This document shows, piece by piece, positions 19,248 to 27,850 of a stretch of 64,000 nucleotides of DNA (the stretch's first letter is position 1; the number at the start of each line of letters is the position of its first letter). Position numbers and translations under genes: made by a program. The DNA is from PALSA-612 sp963755155 (GTDB taxonomy: Bacteria > Actinomycetota > Thermoleophilia > Gaiellales > Gaiellaceae): contig CAVWIV010000004.1 of the NCBI GenBank assembly GCA_963755155.1, positions 186,001 through 250,000 on the forward strand, written 5' to 3'. Under the pieces are notes generated by a model. The model saw only the letters and a program-made list of their open reading frames with translations. It searched no databases and had not been told where the DNA came from.

Positions 19248-20062
19248 GCGGCCACCCTCGCCTTCCTCGCCTGACGGTACTGCCAGAAGACGTTGCCGAG
19301 GCCGATGGCTATCGCGAAGAGGAAGATCGCGCTCGCGACGACGTTCACCTGCGGCGGCACGGCAACCCTGGAGATGCCCCAGACGAAGACCGGGAACGTC
19401 TGCTCCGGGCCGGCCGCAAAGTACGTGATCACGAAGTCGTCGATCGAGAGCGCGAAGCCGAGCAAGGCCGCCGCGAGCATCGCCGGCGCTATCAGCGGCA
19501 GCGTGACCTTGCGAAACGTCACGAGCTCGTTCGCTCCGAGATCCATCGCGGCTTCCTCCAGGTGGCGGTCGAAGCCGATCAACCGCGCCTTCACGGTAAC
19601 GACGATGAAGCTGATGATGAACATCACGTGGGCGATGAAGATCGTCCAGAAGCCGAGCTGGAACACCGCCGTCGCGTTGAGGAACAGCGCGAGCAGGGAG
19701 GCGCCGAGCACGATCTCCGGCGTCGACATCGGCAGGAAGACGAGGAGGTTCGTCGTCCCGCGGCCGACGAAGTGATGCCGCACGATGGCGAGAGCGATCA
19801 ACGTCCCCAGCACGGTGGCCACGAGCGTCGCGAGCGCGCCGATCTGCAGCGACAGGATCACCGCGTCACGCAGGCCGAGCACGGCGTCCCACTCCAGCCA
19901 GTTGTCGACCGTGAAGCCCTGCCAGACGTAGTTGAAGCGCCCGGCGGGATTGTTGAACGAGAAGAGGATGACGACGGCGATCGGCAGCAAGAGATAGCCG
20001 ACGGCGAAAAACGCGTACGCCGTGAGCGCATGACGCTTCGTGAACCGCCAGGCGGCGCTCAT
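19244..20062 (-). CDS. potC: Polyamine ABC transporter permease PotC, system 1
   Basis: 272 residues, six helices, start ATG 20062 within an ATGA overlap with potB. Early 'PIAVVILFSFNNPAGRFNYVWQGFTVDNW' and the EAA loop 'HLEEAAMDLGANELVTFRKVTLPLIAPAM', then 'LSIDDFVITYFAAGPEQTFPVFVWG', are typical PotC signatures. Forms the channel with PotB for spermidine/putrescine-type cations. An in-frame upstream extension inside potB was rejected. Confidence 0.92.
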   Translation of the reverse strand: MSAAWRFTKRHALTAYAFFAVGYLLLPIAVVILFSFNNPAGRFNYVWQGFTVDNWLEWDAVLGLRDAVILSLQIGALATLVATVLGTLIALAIVRHHFVGRGTTNLLVFLPMSTPEIVLGASLLALFLNATAVFQLGFWTIFIAHVMFIISFIVVTVKARLIGFDRHLEEAAMDLGANELVTFRKVTLPLIAPAMLAAALLGFALSIDDFVITYFAAGPEQTFPVFVWGISRVAVPPQVNVVASAIFLFAIAIGLGNVFWQYRQARKARVAA

Positions 20063-20916
20063 CCGGTCAGCCTCTCCGAGCCGACGGCGCGCGCGTACAC
20101 GAGCAACCCGACGAGAATTGTCGCCATGAGGATGAAGGACAGCGACGCCGCCGTCGGATAGTCGAGCGACTGGAGGAACTTCGCCTGGATGACGTTGCCG
20201 ATCATCTGCTGGTTCGGCGTGCCTAGGAGTTGCGCGTTGATGAAGTCGCCCGCGGCAGGGATGAAGGTCAAGAGCGTGCCGGCGACGATCCCCGGCGCCG
20301 AGAGCGGCAGGGTCACCTTGAGGAAGGCCTTCGTGGACGAGGAGTAGAGGTCCTTCGCCGCCTCGAGCAGCCGCGGGTCGATCTGCTCCAGCGACACGTA
20401 CAGCGGCAGCGCCATGAAGGGAAAGAAGTTGTAGGTGATGCCACAGACGACGGCGAACGTCGTCGCCAGCAGCCGCCCGTCCTCGCCGAGAACGTGAATC
20501 CCCTGGAGGAAGCCGACGACAGGCCCTTCGTCCGCGAGGATGTTGAGCCAGGCGAGCGTGCGGATGAGATAGGTGACGAAGAACGGGGCGACGATGATGA
20601 GCAGGAAGAGGTTCCGCCACGGCCCAGCCCTGAACGCGATCCAGTAGGCGAGCGGGTACGCGAGCAGAAGGCACGCGACCGTCGCGAGCCCCGCATAGAA
20701 GAACGATCGCAGCAGCTGCTCGTGGTAGTCCGAGATCGCGTTCGAGAAGTTCGAGAACTCCCACGTGAACTCGAAGTTCGGGTAGATCCCGGACTGCAAC
20801 GACTGGTAGCCGAGGTAGCCGAGCGGGATGAGGAAGAAGATCGCCAGCCAAGCGATCCCCGGCAGGAGCAGGAGATACGGCGTGGCGCCCCGGTGACGAT
20901 GGAAGAACGAGCCCAC
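20059..20916 (-). CDS. potB: Polyamine ABC transporter permease PotB, system 1
   Basis: 285 residues with 'GIAWLAIFFLIPLGYLGYQSLQSG', 'VTYLIRTLAWLNILADEGPV' and the EAA loop 'PRLLEAAKDLYSSSTKAFLKVTLPLSAPGIVAG', followed by 'AAGDFINAQLLGTPNQQMIGNVIQ', as in PotB/PotH subunits. Follows potD by 10 bases and precedes potC with an ATGA overlap. Confidence 0.92.
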   Translation of the reverse strand: MGSFFHRHRGATPYLLLLPGIAWLAIFFLIPLGYLGYQSLQSGIYPNFEFTWEFSNFSNAISDYHEQLLRSFFYAGLATVACLLLAYPLAYWIAFRAGPWRNLFLLIIVAPFFVTYLIRTLAWLNILADEGPVVGFLQGIHVLGEDGRLLATTFAVVCGITYNFFPFMALPLYVSLEQIDPRLLEAAKDLYSSSTKAFLKVTLPLSAPGIVAGTLLTFIPAAGDFINAQLLGTPNQQMIGNVIQAKFLQSLDYPTAASLSFILMATILVGLLVYARAVGSERLTG

Positions 20917-20926
20917 GTTCGTCGGC

Positions 20927-22069
20927 CTACTGGCCGAGCACCGCCTGCCACTTCGTGACGTAGTCGTCGTTGCCGAGCATCGCCGGGTCGTTCTGGTGCA
21001 CCTGCGAGAGCAGCTCGTCGTCCGGGAAGATCAGGAGGTTCTCGGCGGAGCTCGGATCGAGCTTCACGGCCTCCTCCTTCACGCCCTTGACCGACACGAT
21101 GAAGCTCGTCCCCACGGCGATCTGGGCAGAGATCTTCGGGTCGTAGACGAAGTTCATGTACGTCGAGGCGGTCGGAACGCTGCCGCCCGTCGGGATGAAC
21201 ATGTTGTCCGTCCAGATGATCCCGCCGGGCTCCGGCAGCGCCCACTTCAGCTTCGGGTTGTCGGCCACAAGAGACGCGACGTCCCCCGACCATGCGACGC
21301 AAGCGGCGAGGTCGCCGTTCGCGAGCGGCTGCGCGTAGTCGTTGCCGGTGAAGCGGCGGATCTGTCCCGAGTCGACGGCCGCCTGGACCTTTGCCACGGC
21401 TTTGTCGAATGACTCGTCGGTCACCTGCGTCGGGTCGTCGCCGTTCTCGAGCATGACGATCCCGACCGAGTCGCCCATCTCGCTGAGCATCGTGATCTTG
21501 CCCTTGAGCTTCGGGTCCTCGAGCAGCTGCGTGATCGTGGTGACGGGCCCGGTCAGGTCCTCGTTCCAGGCGATGCCCGTCATGCCGCCCAGCCAAGGCA
21601 GCGAGTACGTGCGGTCCGGGTCGAACGGAGGCGACGCCTGCGCGTCGATGAGATTGTCGAAGTTCGGGATGAGGCTCTTGTCGAGCGGCTGCACCCAGCC
21701 CTCGTCGACGTAGAGCGAGGGAAAACGTGAGTTGTCGGTCGCCACGAAGATGTCGCGGTCGATTCCCTGGCCCTGCGAAAGCCGTCCCTGCGCCTTGGCG
21801 AAGTACTCGTCGTTCGAGTTGACGTCCTCGAAGTAGTTGACCGTGATCCCAGTCTCGGCTTTGAACTGGTCGAGCGTGGGATGCTTCTTCCCCTCCGTGT
21901 CCATGTAGAACGACCAGTTCGAGAAGTTGAGGACGTCCTTCAGCTCGCCGCCGCCCTCTGTGCCTCCACCGCCGCCGCCGCACGCCGCCAGCAGGCCCGG
22001 CAGCGTCAGCAGCGTGGCGCCCGCAGCGCCTCGCCGAACGAGCGATCTCCTCGTCAGTGTCGGGTTCAT
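20927..22069 (-). CDS. potD: Polyamine-binding lipoprotein PotD, system 1
   Basis: 380 residues. 'MNPTLTRRSLVRRGAAGATLLTLPGLLAAC' combines a twin-arginine-like n-region with a lipobox (LLAAC, Cys30), so the protein is likely a membrane-anchored lipoprotein. The mature part shows the PotD/PotF pattern: 'LNFSNWSFYMD', 'ETGITVNYFEDVNSNDEYFAK', 'DIFVATDN', 'YSLPWLGGMTGIAWNEDL', 'CVAWSGDVASLV', 'WTDNMFIPTGGSV'. Binds polyamine outside the cell for PotABC. The ATG overlaps the potA stop (ATGA). Confidence 0.92.
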   Translation of the reverse strand: MNPTLTRRSLVRRGAAGATLLTLPGLLAACGGGGGGTEGGGELKDVLNFSNWSFYMDTEGKKHPTLDQFKAETGITVNYFEDVNSNDEYFAKAQGRLSQGQGIDRDIFVATDNSRFPSLYVDEGWVQPLDKSLIPNFDNLIDAQASPPFDPDRTYSLPWLGGMTGIAWNEDLTGPVTTITQLLEDPKLKGKITMLSEMGDSVGIVMLENGDDPTQVTDESFDKAVAKVQAAVDSGQIRRFTGNDYAQPLANGDLAACVAWSGDVASLVADNPKLKWALPEPGGIIWTDNMFIPTGGSVPTASTYMNFVYDPKISAQIAVGTSFIVSVKGVKEEAVKLDPSSAENLLIFPDDELLSQVHQNDPAMLGNDDYVTKWQAVLGQ

Positions 22070-23139
22070 GCGTGCTCCTCCTTCTCTGGCTCGACGACGA
22101 ATGTGGACTCTGGGCTCCAGCTGAGCGTGACCGGCGATCCCGGCGCGGGAACGCGCGCGCCGGAGTCGATATTTTGCGCGAAGACCTGAACCGTCCCGTC
22201 GGCCGTGTGGACGACGACCTGCGTGGCGACGCCGATGTACGCCGTCTCGGAGACGGTGCCCGTGAGGCGGTTGGCGCCGCCGCCCTCGCCCAGGGCGATC
22301 TTCTCCGGGCGGACACCGGCAGAGACGGGCCCCGTCTTCCCGGCTGTCGCCGCTCGCACGACGGCGCCGCTGGCGAGGCGCACGGCGTCGGTGCCCTCCA
22401 CGGTGCCCGGCAGAAGATTCGAGACGCCGAGGAAGCTCGCGACGAACGCCGTCTGCGGCGTCTCGTACAGCTCCTCCGGCTGCCCGAGCTGCTCGATCCT
22501 GCCGTGGTTCATGACCGCGATCGTGTCGGCCATCGTCATCGCCTCCTCCTGGTCGTGCGTGACGTGGACGAACGTGATGCCGACCTCGTGCTGGATGCGC
22601 TTCAGCTCGAGCTGCATCTGCTTGCGGAGCTTCAGGTCGAGCGCACCGAGCGGCTCGTCCAAGAGCAGCACGCGTGGGTGGTTGACGAGGGCGCGTGCCA
22701 GAGCGACACGCTGCTGCTGGCCACCGGAGAGCTGTTTCGGCTTGCGCGTGCCGAACCCCGTGAGCGCCACGAGGTCCAGCGCCTCGTCCACGCGACGGCG
22801 CAGCTCCTCCCCGCCCACGCCGCGACGGCGGAGGCCGAAGGCGACGTTCTCGAAGATCGACAAATGCGGGAAGAGCGCGTACGACTGGAAGACGGTGTTG
22901 ACGTCTCGCTTGTACGGTGGCAGGCCGACGACGTCGCGGTCGCCGAGGAAGATCCGGCCCTCGCTCGGCTCCTCGAACCCGCCGATCATCCGCAGCGTCG
23001 TCGTCTTGCCGCACCCGGACGGCCCGAGCAGCGCGAAGAAGCGGCCCTGCTCCACCTCGAGGGAGAGGGCGTCCACGGCCACGGCGCCGTCGAAGTGCTT
23101 CGTGACGCCTTCGAGCCGCACGTCGGCAACTGCGGTCAC
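22066..23139 (-). CDS. potA: Polyamine ABC transporter ATP-binding protein PotA, system 1
   Basis: 357 residues from GTG 23139 (GTGA overlap with the Lrp-like gene). ABC domain with 'LLGPSGCGKTTTLRMIGGFE' (Walker A), 'TVFQSYALFPHLSIFENV' (Q-loop), 'LSGGQQQRVALARALVNHPRVLLLDEPLGALD' (signature and Walker B) and 'THDQEEAMTMAD'. The C-terminal TOBE domain (about 270-357) has 'VSAGVRPEKIALG'. It energises PotBC. First transporter gene after the regulator. Confidence 0.93.
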   Translation of the reverse strand: MTAVADVRLEGVTKHFDGAVAVDALSLEVEQGRFFALLGPSGCGKTTTLRMIGGFEEPSEGRIFLGDRDVVGLPPYKRDVNTVFQSYALFPHLSIFENVAFGLRRRGVGGEELRRRVDEALDLVALTGFGTRKPKQLSGGQQQRVALARALVNHPRVLLLDEPLGALDLKLRKQMQLELKRIQHEVGITFVHVTHDQEEAMTMADTIAVMNHGRIEQLGQPEELYETPQTAFVASFLGVSNLLPGTVEGTDAVRLASGAVVRAATAGKTGPVSAGVRPEKIALGEGGGANRLTGTVSETAYIGVATQVVVHTADGTVQVFAQNIDSGARVPAPGSPVTLSWSPESTFVVEPEKEEHA

Positions 23140-23652
23140 GAGAGGCGCACCCCCCACTCGTAGACCTGCTTGCAGAGCTCGAGGTAGAGGAAGCTCTCGG
23201 TTGAGGTGACGCTGTCGATGCCGCGGATGCGGCTCGTCAGCTCGAGCAGGTGCCGCCGGTCCTCGCAGACGAGCTCCACGAGCACGTCGAACTGGCCGGC
23301 GGTGATAACCACGTAGCCTGCCTCGTCCCAGCTGCGCGATCTCCTCCGCCACGGGCTCGGGCGGGCCGGACGTGCGCACGCCGACGAGCGCCTGGGCCTC
23401 GAAGCCGAGGCCGAGGGGGTTCGTGACGCCGGTGACCTGGAGGATTTCGTCGCCGACGAGGCGCGTGTAGCGCGCCCGCACGGTGGCCTCGGAGACGCCG
23501 AGGCCGGCCGCGATACGGCGAAACGGCTCACGGCCGTTTCGCTGCAGCGCCACGATGATGCCGCGGTCGACCTCGTCCAGCTGGCGCGGCCGCGAGACGG
23601 GCCCTTTGGCAGGCTGCGCCTTGCTTGCCGGAAACGCCGCATCTCCTCGCAA
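23136..23652 (-). CDS. Lrp/AsnC-family regulator (one frameshift)
   Basis: About 170 residues. The N-terminal winged helix 'LDEVDRGIIVALQRNGREPFRRIAAGLGVSEATVRARYTRLVGDEIL' is followed by a C-terminal RAM/AsnC ligand domain: 'VTNPLGLGFEAQALVGVRTSGP', then in another frame 'AGYVVITAGQFDVLVELVCEDRRHLLELTSRIRGI'. One extra base in CCC at about 23327-23329 (+ strand) causes the break; repaired, it reads 'AQLDEAGYVV'. The best in-frame start is TTG 23652, which is uncertain. Placed immediately before potA, it probably controls the transporter operon in response to an amino acid or amine. Confidence 0.82.
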
Positions 23653-23687
23653 TGCGAGGCGGATCCTTTCAGGTTCTGCGCGTTAGG

Positions 23688-24119
23688 TCAATCGGCGTCG
23701 GGCACCGGGACGACGAGCACGGGGATCGTCGACCGGTGGACGAGCTTGTGCGGCACGGAGCCCAGGATGACGCCGGTGAGCGGGCGCTCGCTCGCCGTGC
23801 CGACCACGATCAGCCGTGCGGAGCGCTCCGTGGCGACCGCGAGCAGCGCTTCCGCCGGGCGCTTCGGCACGAGCGTCGCCTCGGCCTTGACCCCTGCCTC
23901 GCGGGCGCGGGCGACCGCCTGCTCGACGATCGGCGCGCCCAGCTCCTCGAGCGCGGCCTGCGACTCCCGCCACTCGTCGCCGACGCCGCGAAACGGCGGC
24001 TCGACGGCGTACACGACGACGAGCGTGTCCCCCAGCCCGGCCGCGAGCTCGAGGGCACGTTCGACGGCCGCGTCGGAGCAGTTCGAGCCGTCGACACCGA
24101 CGACGATCGTCCCGGTCAC
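23688..24119 (-). CDS. Universal stress protein (UspA family)
   Basis: 143 residues, one Usp domain. 'TIVVGVDGSNCSDAAVERALELAAGLG' and the ATP-binding loop 'IVVGTASERPLTGVILGSVPHKLVHRSTIPVLVVP' (the G-x2-G-x9-G-S/T type) are seen, so it probably binds ATP. GTG start overlaps the stop of the permease gene (GTGA). Usp proteins are often attached to transporter genes, here the amino-acid permease upstream; its role is not known. Confidence 0.9.
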   Translation of the reverse strand: MTGTIVVGVDGSNCSDAAVERALELAAGLGDTLVVVYAVEPPFRGVGDEWRESQAALEELGAPIVEQAVARAREAGVKAEATLVPKRPAEALLAVATERSARLIVVGTASERPLTGVILGSVPHKLVHRSTIPVLVVPVPDAD

Positions 24120-25655
24120 AACGGAGCCTTCTTACCGGTCGCCACCTGCGGATCGACTGCCTCAAACGCCTTCCGCCCGAAGAACCGCTCGTGCCCGCCG
24201 AGACGCCAGACCACGAGGAGCACGAGGCCCAGCAGGAGAAAGCCCATGCCGATCACGAAAGGCACGCCCATGCCGAGGATCGTCTGGCCCGTGTACGAGT
24301 TCTCGACGTCGTAGAAGTCGATCGCCGACTTCACGAACAAGTAGCCGAGGATCGCCGCGCCGATGAGCGGGCCAACACCGATGAAGAGGAAATTCTTCAC
24401 GGACTTCAGGAGCTCGCGCCGGTAGTAGATCGCGCACGCAACCCCGGTGAGCGCGTAGTAGAAGGCGATCATCAGCGAGAGAGCGGTGACCGAGTCGTAG
24501 AGCGCGTTCTCGCGAGAAGGTGTTCAGCGGCACGTACCACGCGATCGCGAGCCCGGCGATCACCGAGGTCGAAAGCCAGGGCGTGCGGAAGCGCGGGTGC
24601 ACGGCCGCGAACGCGTGCGGCAGCGCGCTCTGCCGTCCCATCGAGAACGAGGTGCGGGAGGAGGGGATGATCGTCGTCTGCGTCGAGGCGATGGCCGACG
24701 TGACGATGGCGAGGATCACGATCTTGTCCCACGGCGACCCGAGCACGTCAGCGCCGAGCGCGGCGAAGATCGCGTCGTCGTCGTCGTACTCGGCGAGCGT
24801 CTCCAGTCCGGCATAGGCAACGACGGCCATCGAGACTCCGACGTACAAGACCAAGAGGATGACCGTCGAGAGGACGGCGGCCAGCCCGGGAGCCCGCGCC
24901 GAGTCGCGCGTCTCCTCGGTGAGGTTGACGGCGCTCTCCCAGCCCCAGTAGATGAAGACGCCGATCAGGAGTGCGGACACGAGCGTCGACGTGCTGTCGA
25001 TGGCGAAGGGTGAGAGCCAGTCGAGCTCCGGCTTCGTCGATCCCTCCGGCGCCGAGCCGTCGTAGACCTTGTACAGCGCAACACCGATGAAGAGCAGCAG
25101 CGCGCCGACCTGGAGCACGATCATCACGTCCTGCACCTCGGCCGCCAGCTCCGTGCCGATGATGCAGATCGCGGTCATCACGACGATGATCACGACGGCG
25201 AGAACCATGACCGCAGTCTTCGAGGCGGCCAGGTCATCCCAGCCGAAGAGCTCGTACGTGTAGCGCGCGCCGACGTCGGCGAGCGAGCCGACGACGAGGA
25301 TGCCCGTCGTGATCACCGCCCAGCCGCCGAGCCAGCCGAGCCACGGCCCCATGGAGCGCGTGACCCACGAGAACGTCGTGCCCGCGTCCTGGTCGGCTCG
25401 GTTCATGTAGAAGAAGGCCGCCGCGATCAGGAACATCGGCACAAACGACGCGAGGAGCGCTCCCGGCGCCTGGACGCCGACGAGGACCGTGACCGTGCCG
25501 ATTACGGCGGCGAGCGAGTAGGCCGGCGCCGTGGAGGCGAGGCCGACGGCAAGCGCCGAGCGGAAGCCGATGGCGTCGTGCTCGAGCTCGCCCGCTTCGA
25601 TGTGCGCAAGGTGCGGGCGGTGCAGGTGGTGGCCGTGACGCGGGGGATCGGTCAC
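24116..25655 (-). CDS. APC-family amino acid/polyamine permease (one frameshift)
   Basis: About 512 residues with roughly 12 predicted helices, from GTG 25655. 'HDAIGFRSALAVGLASTAPAYSLAAVIG' and 'YMNRADQDAGTTFSWVTRSMGPWLGWLGGW' are the APC core; 'GVFIYWGWESAVNLTEETRDS' is the helix-6 motif of amino-acid/polyamine symporters. After 'VPLNTFS' the frame shifts (one extra base near 24512) to 'ENALYDSVTALSLMIAFYYALTGVACAIYYR' and ends 'ATGKKAPL'. It imports or exchanges an amino acid or amine. It heads the leftward run Usp-Lrp-Pot-aminotransferase-oxidase, with a 52-base divergent gap to the toxin-antitoxin genes. Confidence 0.88.
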
Positions 25656-25681
25656 GGGCGGGACTATGCCAAAGGCTGAAT

Positions 25682-25700
25682 TGGTACCACTTTGATATCA
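25682..25700. promoter_or_regulatory. Twin 8-base palindromes before the antitoxin gene
   Basis: TGGTACCA (25682-25689) and TGATATCA (25693-25700) end 7 bases before the ATG of the ribbon-helix-helix antitoxin. Such antitoxins usually repress their own operon at short palindromes. The first also resembles the TGGT/ACCA half sites of the GntR operators. The function is inferred. Confidence 0.4.
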
Positions 25701-25707
25701 TTGCGGG

Positions 25708-25956
25708 ATGGCGGCGTTCCATCTGCGCCTCCCCGACCAGCTCCACGAGCGGCTGCGGAAGCGTGCGGCAAGCGAAGGCCGTTCGATCAACGCGGAGATC
25801 CTGAGCATCCTCGAGCGAGACCTCGCCCGGCCGGATCCGGCGGAGTTCATGCGGAGGCTCGACGAGCTTCGAAGTCGAATGACGCTTCCGCCCGGCGCGC
25901 CGACGCCGGAAGAGATCATCAGAGCGGATCGCGATTCCAACTACGGCCGTCTTTGA
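25708..25956 (+). CDS. Ribbon-helix-helix antitoxin (Arc/FitA-like)
   Basis: 82 residues. The N-terminal 'AAFHLRLPDQLHERLRKRAASEGRSINAEILSILERDL' is a classic Arc-type ribbon-helix-helix that dimerises on DNA. The tail 'PPGAPTPEEIIRADRDSNYGRL' would wrap the toxin. It precedes and overlaps a PIN-domain gene, the usual order of VapBC/FitAB modules, in which it neutralises the toxin and represses the operon. Lies in a 52-base divergent region opposite the amino-acid permease. Confidence 0.85.
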   Translation: MAAFHLRLPDQLHERLRKRAASEGRSINAEILSILERDLARPDPAEFMRRLDELRSRMTLPPGAPTPEEIIRADRDSNYGRL

Positions 25957-26359
25957 CGCCAGCGCGCTCGTGCGCGCGTTCGTCGAGAGAGAGGTGACGG
26001 CCCGAGCGTGGATCGCGGCTGTCGAGGCGGGCGAGGTTGACGCGCATGTGCCCGACCTCGTCTTCGCAGAGACCGCGAACGCGTTTGCCTCCTACGTGCG
26101 AGCAGGTCGTCTCGAGTACCAGGACAGCGACGAGGCACTCGCGACGGTCGCGTCCCTTCCGCTCGACGTCGCTCCGACGCGGCTCCTCGCCAGGCAAGCG
26201 CTCGCGCTCACAGTGTCACGGCGTATCAGCGGCTATGACGCGTGCTACCTCGCGCTCGCGATCGGCTACGACGCGGTGCTCGTCACCGCGGGCCGGCGGC
26301 TGGCAACGCAAGCGGAGCGAGCCGCTCTGCTGCCGCGGGATGGTCCGCCGAGCGGTTGA
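25934..26359 (+). CDS. PIN-domain toxin (VapC/FitB-like)
   Basis: About 141 residues. VapC proteins are Mg-dependent RNases that cut tRNA or other RNA. Acidic residues are visible in 'VFDASALVRAF', 'PDLVFAETANAF' and 'SGYDACYLALA'. The fourth position, usually Asp in 'TAD', is Gly here ('LVTAGRRLA'), which may weaken or abolish metal binding. No ATG/GTG/TTG precedes 'VFDASAL' in frame after the antitoxin; ATT 25934 or ATC 25928 would have to serve, or translation is coupled to the overlapping antitoxin. The internal GTG at 25970 would cut off the first catalytic Asp. Confidence 0.72.
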   Translation: MPTTAVFDASALVRAFVEREVTARAWIAAVEAGEVDAHVPDLVFAETANAFASYVRAGRLEYQDSDEALATVASLPLDVAPTRLLARQALALTVSRRISGYDACYLALAIGYDAVLVTAGRRLATQAERAALLPRDGPPSG

Positions 26360-26366
26360 CGACCGC

Positions 26367-27812
26367 CTAGGCCAGCTTGACTGCGACGTGCTTGATGCGG
26401 GTGTATTCCTCCATCGAGTAGATCGACATGTCCTTGCCGTAGCCCGACTCCTTGAAGCCGCCGTGCGGCATCTCGGACGTGAGCGGGAACAGGTGCTCGT
26501 TCACCCAGACGGTGCCGAAGTCGAGCCTCGCCGCCACCTTCAACGCCCGCCCGACGCTCTCCGAGAAGACCGAGGCCGCGAGGCCGTAGCGGACGCCGTT
26601 GGCCATCGCGATCGCGTCGTCGTCCGAGGAGAAGCGCTGCATCGTGACGACGGGGCCGAAGACCTCCTTCTGAACGATCTCGGAGTCCTGCTCCACGTCA
26701 GTCACCACCGTGGGCTGGACGAAGAAGCCGCGGTCGCCGACGGTGCCGCCGCCGGTGACGATGGTCGCCTTCGCGTCGACGGCGCGCTCGAGGAAGCCGA
26801 GCACGCGCTCACGCTGCTCTTCGGAGATGAGCGGGCCCATGTCCACGTCGTCGCCCTCGGCGGGGTCGGCGACCTTCATCGCCTCGACGGCCTTCACCGA
26901 CTCGGAGAGGACGTCGTCGTACACGCCCTCGTGGACGATGATCCGCGACGAGGCGGTGCAGTCCTGGCCGGTGTTCCAGTAGCCGCCGATCTTGATCGCC
27001 TCGGCGACCGTCGCGGGATCGGCGTCGTCGAGCACGACCATCGGCGCCTTGCCGCCCAGCTCGAGATGCACGCGCTTGAGGTTGTCCGCGGCGTTGCGGG
27101 CGATCGTCTTCCCCGTCTCGACGTCACCGGTCAGGGACACGAGCCGGACTTCCGGGTGTCGCACGAGCATGTCCCCCACGGGCACGCCGTCGCCGGTGAT
27201 CACCTGGACGACGCCGGGCGGCACGACGTCCTGGGCGAGCTCGAAGAAGCGCAGCGTCGTCAGCGGCGTCTGCTCGGCAGGCTTGAGGATCTGGACGTTG
27301 CCGGCGGCGAGCGCCGGGCCGAGCTTCCAGACCATCATCATCAGCGGGTAGTTCCAGGGCGTGATTCCGGCCACGATGCCGAGCGGCTCGCGGCGGATGA
27401 TCGACGTGTAGCCCTCGACGTACTCGCCAGCGGACTTGCCCTCGAGGTTGCGCGCCGCGCCGGCGAAGAAGCGGAGGTTGTCGACCGAGAAGGGGATCTC
27501 GTCCACGGCGATCGCGGACGGCTTGCCGACGTTCTGCGACTCGAGCTGCCACAGCTCCTCGGCGTTCTCCTCCATGACGTCGGCGAGCGCGAGCAGGAGC
27601 TCCATCCGGTCCTTCGGCGTCTTCGTCCGCCACTCGTCCCAGGCGTCGCCCGCGGCGTCGATCGCCCGCTCGGCGTCCTCCGCCGAGCAGCGCGGCACCT
27701 CGGCGATGACGTCGCCGGTCGAGGGGTTCAGCACCTCCATCGTCTGGCCGTCGGCCGCGTCCACCCACTTGCCGCCGATGAGGTTCTTGTGCTTCGCCAC
27801 CGTCACAGCCAT
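26367..27812 (-). CDS. patD: Gamma-aminobutyraldehyde dehydrogenase (PatD/YdcW-like)
   Basis: 481 residues, NAD(P)-dependent ALDH. Catalytic Cys285 lies in 'NTGQDCTASSR' and general base Glu251 in 'HLELGGKAP'. 'RFFAGAARNLEGKSAGEYVEGYTSIIRR' and 'GITPWNYPLMMMVWKLGPALAAGN' closely follow E. coli YdcW (PatD), which oxidises 4-aminobutanal to GABA, and 'SEMPHGGFKESGYGKDMSIYSMEEYT' matches its end. The last gene of the second polyamine operon, it would take the aldehyde made by putrescine aminotransferase or oxidase. A betaine-aldehyde or other aminoaldehyde substrate remains possible. Confidence 0.87.
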   Translation of the reverse strand: MAVTVAKHKNLIGGKWVDAADGQTMEVLNPSTGDVIAEVPRCSAEDAERAIDAAGDAWDEWRTKTPKDRMELLLALADVMEENAEELWQLESQNVGKPSAIAVDEIPFSVDNLRFFAGAARNLEGKSAGEYVEGYTSIIRREPLGIVAGITPWNYPLMMMVWKLGPALAAGNVQILKPAEQTPLTTLRFFELAQDVVPPGVVQVITGDGVPVGDMLVRHPEVRLVSLTGDVETGKTIARNAADNLKRVHLELGGKAPMVVLDDADPATVAEAIKIGGYWNTGQDCTASSRIIVHEGVYDDVLSESVKAVEAMKVADPAEGDDVDMGPLISEEQRERVLGFLERAVDAKATIVTGGGTVGDRGFFVQPTVVTDVEQDSEIVQKEVFGPVVTMQRFSSDDDAIAMANGVRYGLAASVFSESVGRALKVAARLDFGTVWVNEHLFPLTSEMPHGGFKESGYGKDMSIYSMEEYTRIKHVAVKLA

Positions 27813-27850
27813 CTCACGACCTCCTCGCGCCTAGCTGGGTCCCACCATTA

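Noticed and set aside
25682..25689. TGGTACCA as a third site for the amino-sugar GntR regulator
   Set aside because: The half sites are adjacent without the 4-base spacer of the other two sites, and the neighbours are a toxin-antitoxin pair and an amino-acid permease.
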